64,000 nucleotides of DNA from Rhodospirillales bacterium 70-18 (GTDB lineage Bacteria; Pseudomonadota; Alphaproteobacteria; Acetobacterales; Acetobacteraceae), in assembly GCA_001899585.1 (NCBI GenBank), contig MKWE01000044.1, forward strand, positions 1-64,000, read 5' to 3'. Both the position numbers and the translations under genes were made by a program. Shown in pieces: positions 1 to 7,805 of this stretch (position 1 is its first letter; each line of letters begins with the position of its first letter). A model generated the notes under the pieces. That model did not search any database and was not told where the DNA came from. It saw only the letters and a list, made by a program, of their open reading frames with translations.

Positions 1-114
1 CCGAGCCTGGCGACGGCCGATCCGAGCCTGGCGACGGCCGATGCCTCCAAGGTCCGCCTGGGCGGCATGGCACCGAGCCTGGCGACCGCCGATGCCTCCA
101 AGGTCCGCGTTGCC
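1..114 (+). repeat. In-frame tandem repeat, 51-bp unit
   Basis: A 51-bp unit at 22-72 recurs at 73-114, where its last nine bases are absent and the end differs. A 21-bp partial unit precedes at 1-21. The copies are nearly identical at DNA level, including a single acg/acc synonymous change, so the duplication is recent. The array may extend left of the window. Confidence 0.85.
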
Positions 115-117
115 TGA
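1..117 (+). CDS. C-terminal tail of a repeat-containing protein (5' partial)
   Basis: The frame is open from base 1 to the TGA at 115-117 and gives 38 residues. They read as units beginning PSLATAD: a 7-residue partial unit, a 17-residue unit (PSLATADASKVRLGGMA) and a last unit ending ASKVRVA before the stop. This is the end of a gene whose body lies left of the window. The short perfect period suggests a low-complexity tail made by tandem duplication. The protein family is not recognisable and no function is proposed. The frame is real in the sense that the repeat period is a multiple of three and ends in a stop, but coding status depends on sequence outside the window. Confidence 0.5.
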   Translation, partial: PSLATADPSLATADASKVRLGGMAPSLATADASKVRVA

Positions 118-260
118 ATGGTCCGCCGCCAAGGTGGCGTCGCGATGCGCCACCGGCGGAGAAACGCGATAGAGTGGAGGAACCGAGCAACCTGCCCGGT
201 TCTTTTGCGTCGGGGGCCATGGTGTCCGGACGCAGCCACCAGCCGGCAACGGAGAGTCCC

Positions 261-1100
261 GTGAGCGTGTCCACGAAGCCCGAAACCCCGCAACCCGCTG
301 GCGCCACGCCCGCCGCCACCGCCGAGCAAGTTTCGCCGCGGGTGCCCCGCGTGGTCTTCAACCGGATGATCCCGACCGCCCGCTATCCGCAGCGCGCGGA
401 TCGCTCGGCCGCCGGCACCCTTCCGACCCGCGCTTTCCGCTATTGCGAGCCGGTGGTGACCGCATCGGGCTTCGGCTATTACATTTTCCCGCCGATCAAT
501 TTCAGCCTGCGCTGGGACGGCACCGCCGTGCACTGGATCTATGACGGCGCGCCGGACTGGCAGCGGCTGACCACCGCGCAGTTCCCGCATTTCGCTGCCA
601 CCTTCGACGCCCAGGCGCCAGAGGATATCCGCGGCTTCTCGCCGCCCTTCATCGGCTCGCTGCAGGAGCCGGGGCAGATTCAGATGTGGACCGGGCTGAT
701 CGCCCGCACCGCGCCGGGCTGGAGCCTGCTGGTCCGCTCCTGCGTCAACCTGCCGCCGATGCCGGGCATCCAGATTTACGAGGGCATCATCGACACCGAC
801 ACCTGGTTCGGTCCGCTGATCACCAATTTCCGCATCAATCGCACCGATATTCCCGTCGAGTTCCGTGCCGACTACCCGATGCTGCAGGTCCAGCCGCTGC
901 CGCGCGAGGCGCTCGCCGAGGCCGGGCAGAACAACTACGAACTGGTGCCCGACATGTCCGGGATGCGGCCCGAGGACTGGGACGATTATTACGACACGGT
1001 GGTGCGCCCGCATTTGGCGGATAAGCGGCCGCGGGGCCAATATGCCTCGGCGGTGCGCAAGCGGCGCAAGGCCGAGGGGGAAGGCGGCTCCGCCGAATAG
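261..1100 (+). CDS. Hypothetical protein, DUF6065-like
   Basis: A 279-residue soluble protein without a signal peptide or membrane segment. The centre carries a run typical of the DUF6065 type: an APGWSLLVR stretch, then N.P...GI...EG.I.TD.W, then an aromatic-rich NFRINR segment. This resemblance is from memory of the family and is moderate. The C-terminus is basic (VRKRRK). The frame is open further upstream, with possible starts GTG 174 and ATG 219, but GTG 261 has the best ribosome site (GGAGAG at 251-256). The first 30-50 residues are Pro/Thr/Ala rich and look disordered. Function is unknown; it stands alone between the repeat protein and the convergent regulator. Confidence 0.75.
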   Translation: MSVSTKPETPQPAGATPAATAEQVSPRVPRVVFNRMIPTARYPQRADRSAAGTLPTRAFRYCEPVVTASGFGYYIFPPINFSLRWDGTAVHWIYDGAPDWQRLTTAQFPHFAATFDAQAPEDIRGFSPPFIGSLQEPGQIQMWTGLIARTAPGWSLLVRSCVNLPPMPGIQIYEGIIDTDTWFGPLITNFRINRTDIPVEFRADYPMLQVQPLPREALAEAGQNNYELVPDMSGMRPEDWDDYYDTVVRPHLADKRPRGQYASAVRKRRKAEGEGGSAE

Positions 1101-1180
1101 TGCAGCTGCGCTGGCGGTGCCGGCGGGGCCGTGGATGGAGCGCGGGGCGGCACCGCTCATGCGCTGTTCCCGCCCGTGAC

Positions 1181-3352
1181 CTAGGTCGGAACCTGTGAAA
1201 CTTCAGGCACCCCGGCCAGACGCAGGCCCATCACGAAATGATCCCGATCCTCGACGCGCTCGAACGGGCTGCTGGCGATGAAGGCCTCGATGCTGAATTC
1301 CGGCTCGATCGACAGCAGCCGGGCCCGCACCGTGTCGGCCTCCTGCTTCTGGCCCAGATGGCCCAGTGCGGCGAGGTAAGGCTTGCAGGCCGCCGAGAAG
1401 GAGGGGTTCATCTGGCTCACCTCGCGCCCGATCTCGGCCGCCAGGTCATGGTTGCGCTTCAGCAGGGCGACGATGATCCGCGCCGTGTCGAAGAAGAAGG
1501 CATGCGGGTCGAACGGCGAGAGCTGCTTGTAGCGCTGGACCCGCCGGTCCGCCTCCGTCAGGTCGCCGATATAGGCGTAGGTCACGCCGGACAGGTTCCA
1601 GGCCATCGCCAGGTTCGGGTTCAGCATCAGCGCCCGTTCATGCAGCGCGAGCGCCTCGCGCAGGCGGCGGTGCATGAAGGCGCGCACATGGCCGGCGATG
1701 GTCAGTGCCTTGGCGTCCTGCGGGTCCAGGGTGATGGCGCGCTCGGCCAGCAACCCGGCCTCGGCCATCGTCTCGTTCGGCGTGTCGGTCCAGCGCTGCC
1801 CAACCAGGAAGATATGCCAGTAGGCGTACCAGGCATGGGCGGCGGCATAGTCCGGTTCCTGCGCGATCGCGCTTTGCAGCAGGTGGCCGGCTTCCAAGAA
1901 CAGCGGCTTGTCCATCCGGCTGATCAGCGGGATGGCGCGCAGCACCAGGTCGTAGGCCGAGGAGTCCTGCGGCGGACGGCTGGCAACGCGCTGGGATTCG
2001 ATCAGCAGAATCTCGGGGTCGATCTGCGCCACCACCTCGGCGGCGATCTCGTCCTGCATGGTCAGCAGGTCGTGGATCTCGCGGTCGAAGCGGCGCGACC
2101 AGACCACCTGGTTGCCGGCCCGCAGGTCCAGCAGCCGCAGCGCCACGCGCAGCCGGTCGCCGACGCGCTGGATGGTGCCGTCCAGCAGGAAATCGATGTT
2201 GAAGGCGCGGCGGATCGCCAGCTCATCGCGCGTCTGCGTGGCGTAGCGCGCCAGCGACGAGGACGAAACCAGGAACATCCAGCGGAATCGCGCCAGCGCG
2301 GAGGTGATCTCGTCGGCCAGCCCGGTGGACAGATGCGCTTCCGCCTCGGTGGTGCCGACCAGTTGCAGCGGTAGCACGCCGACGCGGGCGCCGCCGCGCG
2401 GGGCGGCGGCACGGGGCTCCTGGCGCGGGTCGATGTTGCGCTCCACCCGGCCATCGGCCCGCATCTCGCTGCGGACTTCGCTGCGCGGCTCCGCGCGGTG
2501 GGCGCTGCGGGACTCAATGCGCGGCAGCGGCACGGCGGCAGGTGCCGTGGCGGGGGTGGCCGCGGCGGCGGCGGCGCGTGCCGCCGGCCCGACCATGCGG
2601 ATTTCGGCCAGCAGCCGCAGTGTCTCTTCCGAGGGCTGGGCGTCGAGCTGTTCGGCCAGCACGGTGCGGCAGCGTTCGAACGCCTGGATCGCCATGCCGC
2701 GCTCGCCGCGCCCGGCATAGGCGCGCATCAGCGCCCGCCAGGCGCCCTCATGCGTGCGATCGATCGCCAGCAACTGCTGGGCGGCCGGAATCACGGTCTC
2801 GGGGTCGCTTTTTTCGCGTAGCAAGGCCTCGGCGAGCAGGCGGGCACGGTCGCGCACCCGTTCGCGCTCGCCGGTCAGCCAGCCGTCGAAGCTGGGATCG
2901 ACGCCGTCCAGGTCTTCCAGCAGGTCGCCGTCCAGCAGCGACAGGGCGGCGGGCTTGTTGGGCGAGGCGCGCAGCACCTCCTCCACGTCCACCCATACCG
3001 TGCCGGGGCGAAGCGCCAGATGGTCGCGGTTGATCGACAGGATCTGGTTGCCCACCGGGTCCAACGCATCGAGCAGGCGGTGGATTTCCTGGCGCAGGGA
3101 GGCGCGGGCCTGCTCCTCCGGCCGCCGGCTCCACAGCATTTCCGCCAGCTTGCCGCGCAGCACCGGCCGTGGCGCGGACAGCGCCAGCACCGCCAGCAGC
3201 GCGCGCGTCTTGCGCCCCGTGGGCAGGATGCTTTCGCTGGTGAGCGTCCAAGCTTCCATCTGGCCGATCAGCCGCAGCCGCACCAATACCGGGTCGCCCC
3301 CGGCATTGGGGCTCCCTGTCAGCGGAATCCGATCCTGTGCTCCGGCCACCAT
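1181..3352 (-). CDS. SARP-type transcriptional regulator with BTAD, TolB-like and TPR domains
   Basis: About 723 residues. The N-terminus (about 22-105) resembles an OmpR-type winged helix (GRKTRALLAVLAL). It is followed by a bacterial transcriptional activation domain (about 110-250, with RASLRQEIHRLL and the HEGAWRALMRAYAGRGE helices). An Ala/Pro/Arg linker (255-320) joins this to a TolB/adenylate-cyclase-associated domain (GVLPLQ..., LADEITSALARF, about 322-450) and a TPR array (about 460-700). This architecture is common in alphaproteobacterial regulators of unknown target. No kinase or cyclase catalytic domain is visible. The start is uncertain because no strong ribosome site precedes ATG 3352. 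It is convergent with the DUF6065-like gene and points away from gshA, so neither neighbour identifies its regulon. Confidence 0.85.
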   Translation of the reverse strand: MVAGAQDRIPLTGSPNAGGDPVLVRLRLIGQMEAWTLTSESILPTGRKTRALLAVLALSAPRPVLRGKLAEMLWSRRPEEQARASLRQEIHRLLDALDPVGNQILSINRDHLALRPGTVWVDVEEVLRASPNKPAALSLLDGDLLEDLDGVDPSFDGWLTGERERVRDRARLLAEALLREKSDPETVIPAAQQLLAIDRTHEGAWRALMRAYAGRGERGMAIQAFERCRTVLAEQLDAQPSEETLRLLAEIRMVGPAARAAAAAATPATAPAAVPLPRIESRSAHRAEPRSEVRSEMRADGRVERNIDPRQEPRAAAPRGGARVGVLPLQLVGTTEAEAHLSTGLADEITSALARFRWMFLVSSSSLARYATQTRDELAIRRAFNIDFLLDGTIQRVGDRLRVALRLLDLRAGNQVVWSRRFDREIHDLLTMQDEIAAEVVAQIDPEILLIESQRVASRPPQDSSAYDLVLRAIPLISRMDKPLFLEAGHLLQSAIAQEPDYAAAHAWYAYWHIFLVGQRWTDTPNETMAEAGLLAERAITLDPQDAKALTIAGHVRAFMHRRLREALALHERALMLNPNLAMAWNLSGVTYAYIGDLTEADRRVQRYKQLSPFDPHAFFFDTARIIVALLKRNHDLAAEIGREVSQMNPSFSAACKPYLAALGHLGQKQEADTVRARLLSIEPEFSIEAFIASSPFERVEDRDHFVMGLRLAGVPEVSQVPT

Positions 3353-3453
3353 TGGTAAATAAGACGCTCAATCTGTTTACGAGGGCAAGGCTTTACGCAA
3401 TATCGCGGCGTGAAACCAGCCCACATGGCCTGTTATTGCGTATCAGCGACGTA

Positions 3454-4836
3454 TCAGATGGCGGCTTCCTGAAAGATACGTGCGACATCACCACGCCATG
3501 CTCCGTTATAGCGCTCCAGCCAACGTTCCGCCTGCGTCGGCGCGCCGGCGGCCAGGGCTTCCAGCGGCGCCAGGTGCACCGATTCGTCACGGCCGCGCGA
3601 ATCGCGCCGCGCCCGCGCCCGCAGGCCGTCGCGCGCGATCGCCACCATCTCGCGTGCCAGGTCGCGCACCGTGCCCGCGGCCCCGCCAGCGCCGGTCCAG
3701 GGCGTGTCCAGCGCGGTGCGGGGCACCAGCGGGCGCAGCGCCGCGAAATCGGTCCAGGGCCGGCTGGCCACCAGCGCGCTGGCGGCGGCCAGGGCGGCCG
3801 GGTCGTAGAGGATGCCCACCCACAGCGCCGATTGCGCCACCATCATCTCCACGCTGCCCGCGTCCGCCCCGCGCATTTCCAGGAAGCGCTTCAGTCGCAC
3901 ATCGGTGAAGGCGGTGGTCATGTGGTCGGCGAAATCGCCCAGCGTCGCCTGCCCCACCTCCGGATGGTCGAGCCGCCCGGCCATGAAGTCGCGGAACGAG
4001 CGGCCGGCCACGTCGATGTAGCGGTTGTCGCGGTAGACGAAATACATCGGCACATCCAGCAGCCACTGCACGTAGCGCTCGAAGCCGAAGCCCTCCTCGA
4101 ACACGCAGGCCGGGATGCCGGTGCGGTGCGGGTCGGTGTCGGTCCAGACATGGCCGCGATAGGAGAGGAAGCCGTTCGGCTTGCCCTCGGTGAAGGGCGA
4201 ATTGGCGAACAGGGCGGTGGCCACCGGCTGCAGCGCCAGCGCCACCCGCAGCTTGGCCACCATGTCGGCCTCGCTGGCGTAGTCCAGGTTGACCTGCACG
4301 GTACAGGTGCGCGTCATCATGTCCAGGCCGAGAGAGCCGACCTCCGGCATGTAGCGGCGCATCAGCGCGTAGCGGCCCTTGGGCATCCAGGGCATGGAGT
4401 CGCGGGTGCCGGTGGGGTGGAAGCCCAGCGGCGCGAAGCCCAGGCCGAGCGGCCCGGCGGCGGCGCGCACCTCGGCGTAATGCGCGTCGAACTCGGCGCG
4501 GGTGGCGTGCAGGTCGCCCATCAGCCCGCCCGACAGCTCCAGCTGGCCGGCCGGCTCCAGCGAGATCGCCGCCATGCTGGAGCCCTTCAGGCCGATCGGG
4601 TTGCCGCGGTCCAGGATCGGCGTCCAGTCGCCGTCGCGCGCCATGGCTTCCAGCAGCGCGCGGATGCCGCCCGGCTCGTAGGGGGGGGTAGCGAAATCGG
4701 ACAGGCGGAAGCCGAATTTCTCGTGCTCGGTCCCGATGGTGAAGGTCTCGGGCGGCTTGCCGCCGATGGCGATGTAGTCGGCAAGCTGGCGGTCCGACGA
4801 GATCAGGGTCGCGTCGGCTTCTCCGGGGTTGGACAT
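3454..4836 (-). CDS. gshA: Glutamate--cysteine ligase
   Basis: 460 residues of the plant/alphaproteobacterial (GCS2, EgtA-like) type of gamma-glutamylcysteine synthetase, which makes the first intermediate of glutathione from glutamate, cysteine and ATP in the cytosol. The signature TIGTEHEKFGF lies near residue 33-43, and LKGSSMAAISLEPAGQLELSGG carries the acidic active-site residues. The length fits the family. The start at 4836 gives a typical N-terminus; a 43-bp palindrome sits about 110 bp upstream. It lies downstream of rsmE on the same strand, but a hairpin separates them, so it probably has its own promoter in the 209-bp gap. Confidence 0.95.
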   Translation of the reverse strand: MSNPGEADATLISSDRQLADYIAIGGKPPETFTIGTEHEKFGFRLSDFATPPYEPGGIRALLEAMARDGDWTPILDRGNPIGLKGSSMAAISLEPAGQLELSGGLMGDLHATRAEFDAHYAEVRAAAGPLGLGFAPLGFHPTGTRDSMPWMPKGRYALMRRYMPEVGSLGLDMMTRTCTVQVNLDYASEADMVAKLRVALALQPVATALFANSPFTEGKPNGFLSYRGHVWTDTDPHRTGIPACVFEEGFGFERYVQWLLDVPMYFVYRDNRYIDVAGRSFRDFMAGRLDHPEVGQATLGDFADHMTTAFTDVRLKRFLEMRGADAGSVEMMVAQSALWVGILYDPAALAAASALVASRPWTDFAALRPLVPRTALDTPWTGAGGAAGTVRDLAREMVAIARDGLRARARRDSRGRDESVHLAPLEALAAGAPTQAERWLERYNGAWRGDVARIFQEAAI

Positions 4837-4947
4837 CGGCGTTCCGTTTTGTTGCGGCCGCGGCGGCGCGGACGTGGGCGAGAGGAGTCACGTTCAGCTT
4901 CCTGCCCATGGCTTCGCCGCGTGGCGGAGCAGGGGCAGGACGCCCGA

Positions 4948-4990
4948 GCATGATCGCCGTTGGTGGAATCACCGTAGGCGTGAATCATGC
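4948..4990 (-). repeat. 43-bp palindromic repeat, copy 1
   Basis: Read on the minus strand this begins GCATGAT and ends ATCATGC, a perfect 7-bp terminal inverted repeat, with an inner imperfect hairpin around TTCCACC. The same 43-bp unit occurs at 33757-33799 with 34 of 43 bases identical. The outer stem has a compensatory A-T to G-C exchange at positions 3 and 41, which argues that the folded form is selected. It lies between rsmE and gshA. Confidence 0.75.
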
Positions 4991-5005
4991 TCTCTTATCA
5001 AAGAC

Positions 5006-5049
5006 CTAGGGTCTATCCGGCGCGTCTTCCCGCGCCGGGCGGACCCTAG
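5006..5049 (-). terminator. Strong hairpin at the end of rsmE
   Basis: CTAGGGTC (5006-5013) pairs with GACCCTAG (5042-5049), and inside it CCGGCGCG (5017-5024) pairs with CGCGCCGG (5031-5038) across a 6-nt loop, with 3-nt symmetric internal bulges. The rsmE stop codon (5046-5048) is part of the outer stem. There is no long U tract, so termination strength is inferred from stem stability. Confidence 0.65.
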
Positions 5050-5753
5050 CCGCCGACAGTCGCCTGCAATAGCGCGAGGCCGACAATGGCTGCCGTCTCG
5101 GCCCGCAGGATCAGCGGACCAAGATTAACAGGCTGTAAGAAGGGATTGCGGCGCATGAGTTCAAGTTCCCCCCCCGCGAAACCACCCCCCGGCCCCACCA
5201 GCAACGCGCAGGGGCCATGCGTGGGGCGGATGGCTGGGGCGTCAGCACGCTCGATCGCGGCATAAAGCGTCCGCCCGGCCGGCCAGCCCGCCAGCAGCGC
5301 CGGCAGGCGCACCGGCTCGGCGATGGCCGGCACGGTCAGCCGCTCGCATTGCTCGGCGGCCTCGGTAGCGATGGCCAGCAGGCGCTCGGTGTTGACGCGG
5401 GCGGCGTTGGTGCGCTCGGTGAACACCGGCAGCAGGGCGGCGGCGCCCAGCTCGGTGGCCTTCTGCACCAGCAGGTCGGTGGTGTCGCGCTTCAGCGGTG
5501 CGAAGGCGAGCCAGATATCCGCCCCGGCCGCCTGCGGACGGAGCAGCGACACCACGGCCAGCATGGCGCGGTCGCGCTTCAGATGGGCGATACGGGCCGC
5601 CCATTCGCCGTCGCGCCCGTTGAACAGGCGAAGTGTGTCGCCCGGGGCGCGGCGCATCACCGCCCCCAGGTAATGCGCCTGGGCGGGCGACGGCGCCACC
5701 TCGGCGGCGGCGTGCAGGGCGTCGGGGACGAAAAGGCGGATTGACCCGGTCAT
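5046..5753 (-). CDS. rsmE: 16S rRNA (uracil(1498)-N(3))-methyltransferase
   Basis: 235 residues of the RsmE SPOUT family, which methylates U1498 of 16S rRNA using S-adenosylmethionine. The N-terminal PUA-like part includes HYLGAVMRRAPGD. The SPOUT knot at the C-terminus shows LLVGPGGGFAGGE and NLGPLILRAETA, the hallmark cofactor-binding loops. Starting at ATG 5753 (MTGSIRLFV) matches family N-termini; longer frames have no homologous sequence. It is divergent from ubiA with only 22 bp between start codons. Its end is inside a stable hairpin, and gshA follows on the same strand. Confidence 0.93.
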   Translation of the reverse strand: MTGSIRLFVPDALHAAAEVAPSPAQAHYLGAVMRRAPGDTLRLFNGRDGEWAARIAHLKRDRAMLAVVSLLRPQAAGADIWLAFAPLKRDTTDLLVQKATELGAAALLPVFTERTNAARVNTERLLAIATEAAEQCERLTVPAIAEPVRLPALLAGWPAGRTLYAAIERADAPAIRPTHGPCALLVGPGGGFAGGELELMRRNPFLQPVNLGPLILRAETAAIVGLALLQATVGG

Positions 5754-5775
5754 GATGGCAGGCACAGTAGCAGCC

Positions 5776-6675
5776 ATGCGCCCGTACACCGATATCACCA
5801 GCACCGGATGGGTGGGCAGGCTGCCCGCCGCCTGGGTGCCCTATGTGCACCTCGCCCGGCTGGACCGGCCGATCGGGGCGTGGCTGCTGTTCCTGCCCGG
5901 GCTGTGGTCCATCCTGCTGGCCGGGGCGCCGCCGGGGCGCACCGCCTGGCTGGTGGCGCTGTTCCTCGCCGGCAGCTTCCTGATGCGGGCCGCCGGCTGC
6001 GTGGTCAACGACATGTGGGACCGCGAGATGGACCGCAAGGTGACCCGCACCGCCGGCCGGCCGCTGGCCTCCGGCGCGCTGCGGATGCGCTACGCCTTCG
6101 CCTTCCTGGCGGTGCTGCTGGCCGGCGGGCTGCTGATTCTGCTGCAACTGAACCGCCCGGCGCAGCTTCTGGGCGTCGCCTCGCTGCTGCTGGTGGTCAC
6201 CTACCCGCTGGCCAAGCGGGTGACGTGGTGGCCGCAGGCGATGCTGGGGCTGACCTTCGGCTGGGGTGCCCCGATGGGCTATGCGGCGGCGGCCGGGCGA
6301 CTGGACTGGGCGGCGGCGGCGCTCTACGCCGGGGCGATCGTCTGGATCCTGGGCTACGACACCATCTATGCCCACCAGGACCGCGAGGACGACGCGCTGG
6401 TCGGCGTGCGCTCCACCGCACGGCTGTTCGCCGAGCGAACCGGGCCGTTCCTGGCGGCATGCTATGCCGCCACGGTGGCGCTGGTCGGGCTGGCGGGCTG
6501 GCTGGCCGGGCTGTCCTGGCCGTTCTACGCCGGGCTGGCGCTGCCGGCGGCCCGGCTGGCGCGGCAGGTGGCGGCGCTGGACATCGACGACCCCGGCCAC
6601 TGCCTGCGCCTGTTCCAGGCCAACCGGGAGGTCGGGCTGGCCATCGGCCTGGCCGTGCTGCTGGGCCGGCTTTGA
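5776..6675 (+). CDS. ubiA: 4-hydroxybenzoate polyprenyltransferase
   Basis: 299 residues, an integral membrane prenyltransferase that attaches the polyprenyl tail to 4-hydroxybenzoate in ubiquinone synthesis. The first Asp-rich motif NDMWDREMDRKVTRT and the second DTIYAHQDREDDALVG (Mg-diphosphate binding) are intact and separated by several hydrophobic helices. ATG 5776 gives MRPYTDITSTG; ATG 5752 or 5755 would overlap the divergent rsmE start codon, so the later start is preferred. The stop overlaps the following methyltransferase start by 4 nt, implying translational coupling. Confidence 0.92.
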   Translation: MRPYTDITSTGWVGRLPAAWVPYVHLARLDRPIGAWLLFLPGLWSILLAGAPPGRTAWLVALFLAGSFLMRAAGCVVNDMWDREMDRKVTRTAGRPLASGALRMRYAFAFLAVLLAGGLLILLQLNRPAQLLGVASLLLVVTYPLAKRVTWWPQAMLGLTFGWGAPMGYAAAAGRLDWAAAALYAGAIVWILGYDTIYAHQDREDDALVGVRSTARLFAERTGPFLAACYAATVALVGLAGWLAGLSWPFYAGLALPAARLARQVAALDIDDPGHCLRLFQANREVGLAIGLAVLLGRL

Positions 6676-7319
6676 CCGACCCCGAGGCGTTCCTGCGTGC
6701 CCATACGGCGATCGGCCATGCCGCGCTGGTGCCGGAGATCGCCCTGCACCTGGCCACCGAGATCACCCCGATCTGGCAGGCCACCGAGGACTGGCTGGAG
6801 GCGCGCAACATCGCGCCGCCGTTCTGGGCCTTCGCCTGGCCGGGCAGCCAGGCCATCGCCCGCCACGTGCTCGACCACCCCGCCAGCGTCGCCGGCCGCC
6901 GGGTGCTGGATTTCGCCGCCGGCGGCGGGCTGGCTGCCATCGCCTGCGCGCGGGCCGGCGCGCTGCTGGTGGAGGCGGCTGAGATCGACCCGCTGGCCCT
7001 GGCCGCCACCCGGCTGAACGCCGCCCTGAACGGCGTCGTGGTGCAGGCGATCGAGGGGGACGTGGTGGGCGCGGCATGCCGGTGGGACCTCATCCTGTGC
7101 GGCGATGTTTGCTACGAGGCGCCGATGACCGGCCATATCCTGCCCTGGCTGCGCCGCATGGCGCGCGAGGCCGAGGTGTGGATCGCCGATCCCGGCCGCG
7201 CCTACCTGCCGCAGGCGGGCATGGAGGCCTTCCTGCGCATGACCGTGCCGACCACGCTAGAGCTGGAGGACCGCCCGGAGCGGCTGGTCACGCTGTACCG
7301 CCTGTTGCCGGAGCCGTAG
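6672..7319 (+). CDS. Class I SAM methyltransferase, probable ETF-beta lysine methyltransferase (METTL20-like)
   Basis: 215 residues, starting at a TTG that overlaps the ubiA stop (TTGA). The SAM fold is seen in VLDFAAGGGLAAIACARAG (motif I) and EIDPLAL (motif post-I). DLILCGDVCYE resembles the post-II GD.(F/C)Y element of the METTL20/ETFBKMT group, which methylates lysines of the electron-transfer flavoprotein beta subunit. The family is also often annotated as a ribosomal L11 methyltransferase-like protein. WAFAWPGSQAIARHVLD is typical of this branch. Substrate is inferred only. A rare start codon with direct coupling to ubiA suggests low, coupled expression. Confidence 0.8.
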   Translation: MTDPEAFLRAHTAIGHAALVPEIALHLATEITPIWQATEDWLEARNIAPPFWAFAWPGSQAIARHVLDHPASVAGRRVLDFAAGGGLAAIACARAGALLVEAAEIDPLALAATRLNAALNGVVVQAIEGDVVGAACRWDLILCGDVCYEAPMTGHILPWLRRMAREAEVWIADPGRAYLPQAGMEAFLRMTVPTTLELEDRPERLVTLYRLLPEP

Positions 7320-7354
7320 GCACCCCATCTGAGGGCGTATCACCGAGGCTTGAA

Positions 7355-7374
7355 ATTGCGAGTAATTCTCATTT
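7355..7374 (+). promoter_or_regulatory. Fur-box-like site upstream of the iron-uptake pair
   Basis: TGCGAGTAATTCTCATTT (7357-7374) differs at two positions from a TGAGAATAATTCTCATTT-type Fur operator. It lies in a locally AT-rich patch 56-75 bp before the cupredoxin start. The downstream FTR1 permease makes iron repression plausible. Confidence 0.55.
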
Positions 7375-7429
7375 ACAAAGACCCGCCGCCATCGCGCGCC
7401 GACTCCTGGCCGACCGACACGAGGACCGC

Positions 7430-7801
7430 ATGACCCGCACCCGCACCATCCTGCTCGCCACCGGCCTGACCATGACGCTGGGCCTCGCCCCGCTGGCAGC
7501 GGGCCAGGGGGCAGCCCAGGCGGCCGACCCGGTGAAGCTGTCGGTGACCATCCGTGACCACCGCTTCGACCCGCCGGAGCTGCGCGCGCCCGTCGGCGTG
7601 GCGATCGAGATCACCGTCGTCAACGCCGACGCCACCGCCGAGGAGTTCGAGAGCAAGGACCTGCGCATCGAGAAGGTGATCGCCGGCGGCCACCAGACGG
7701 TGCTGCGCCTGCGCCCGCTGGCGGCCGGCCGCTACCCCTTCGTCGGCGAATACCACGAGGACACCGCCAAGGGCGTGCTGGTGGTCGGGGACGCGCCGTA
7801 A
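7430..7801 (+). CDS. Periplasmic cupredoxin-fold protein paired with FTR1 permease
   Basis: 123 residues with an N-terminal signal sequence (about 1-31, basic TRTR then a hydrophobic core ending near AQAA). The mature part is a cupredoxin-like beta sandwich with the EFESKDLRIEK motif seen in proteins encoded beside FTR1-type iron permeases (EfeO cupredoxin-like). The usual type-1 copper Cys and Met are absent: the C-terminal loop reads YPFVGEYHEDTAKG, with Gly where Cys is expected and only the His retained. It may therefore bind iron or copper differently, or act structurally. Start ATG 7430 has GAGGA six bases upstream. FTR1 follows after 4 nt; a Fur-like site precedes. Confidence 0.85.
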   Translation: MTRTRTILLATGLTMTLGLAPLAAGQGAAQAADPVKLSVTIRDHRFDPPELRAPVGVAIEITVVNADATAEEFESKDLRIEKVIAGGHQTVLRLRPLAAGRYPFVGEYHEDTAKGVLVVGDAP

Positions 7802-7805
7802 CGCC

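Noticed and set aside
7430..7801. Calling the FTR1-linked cupredoxin a copper protein
   Set aside because: The Cys and Met ligands of a type-1 site are absent.
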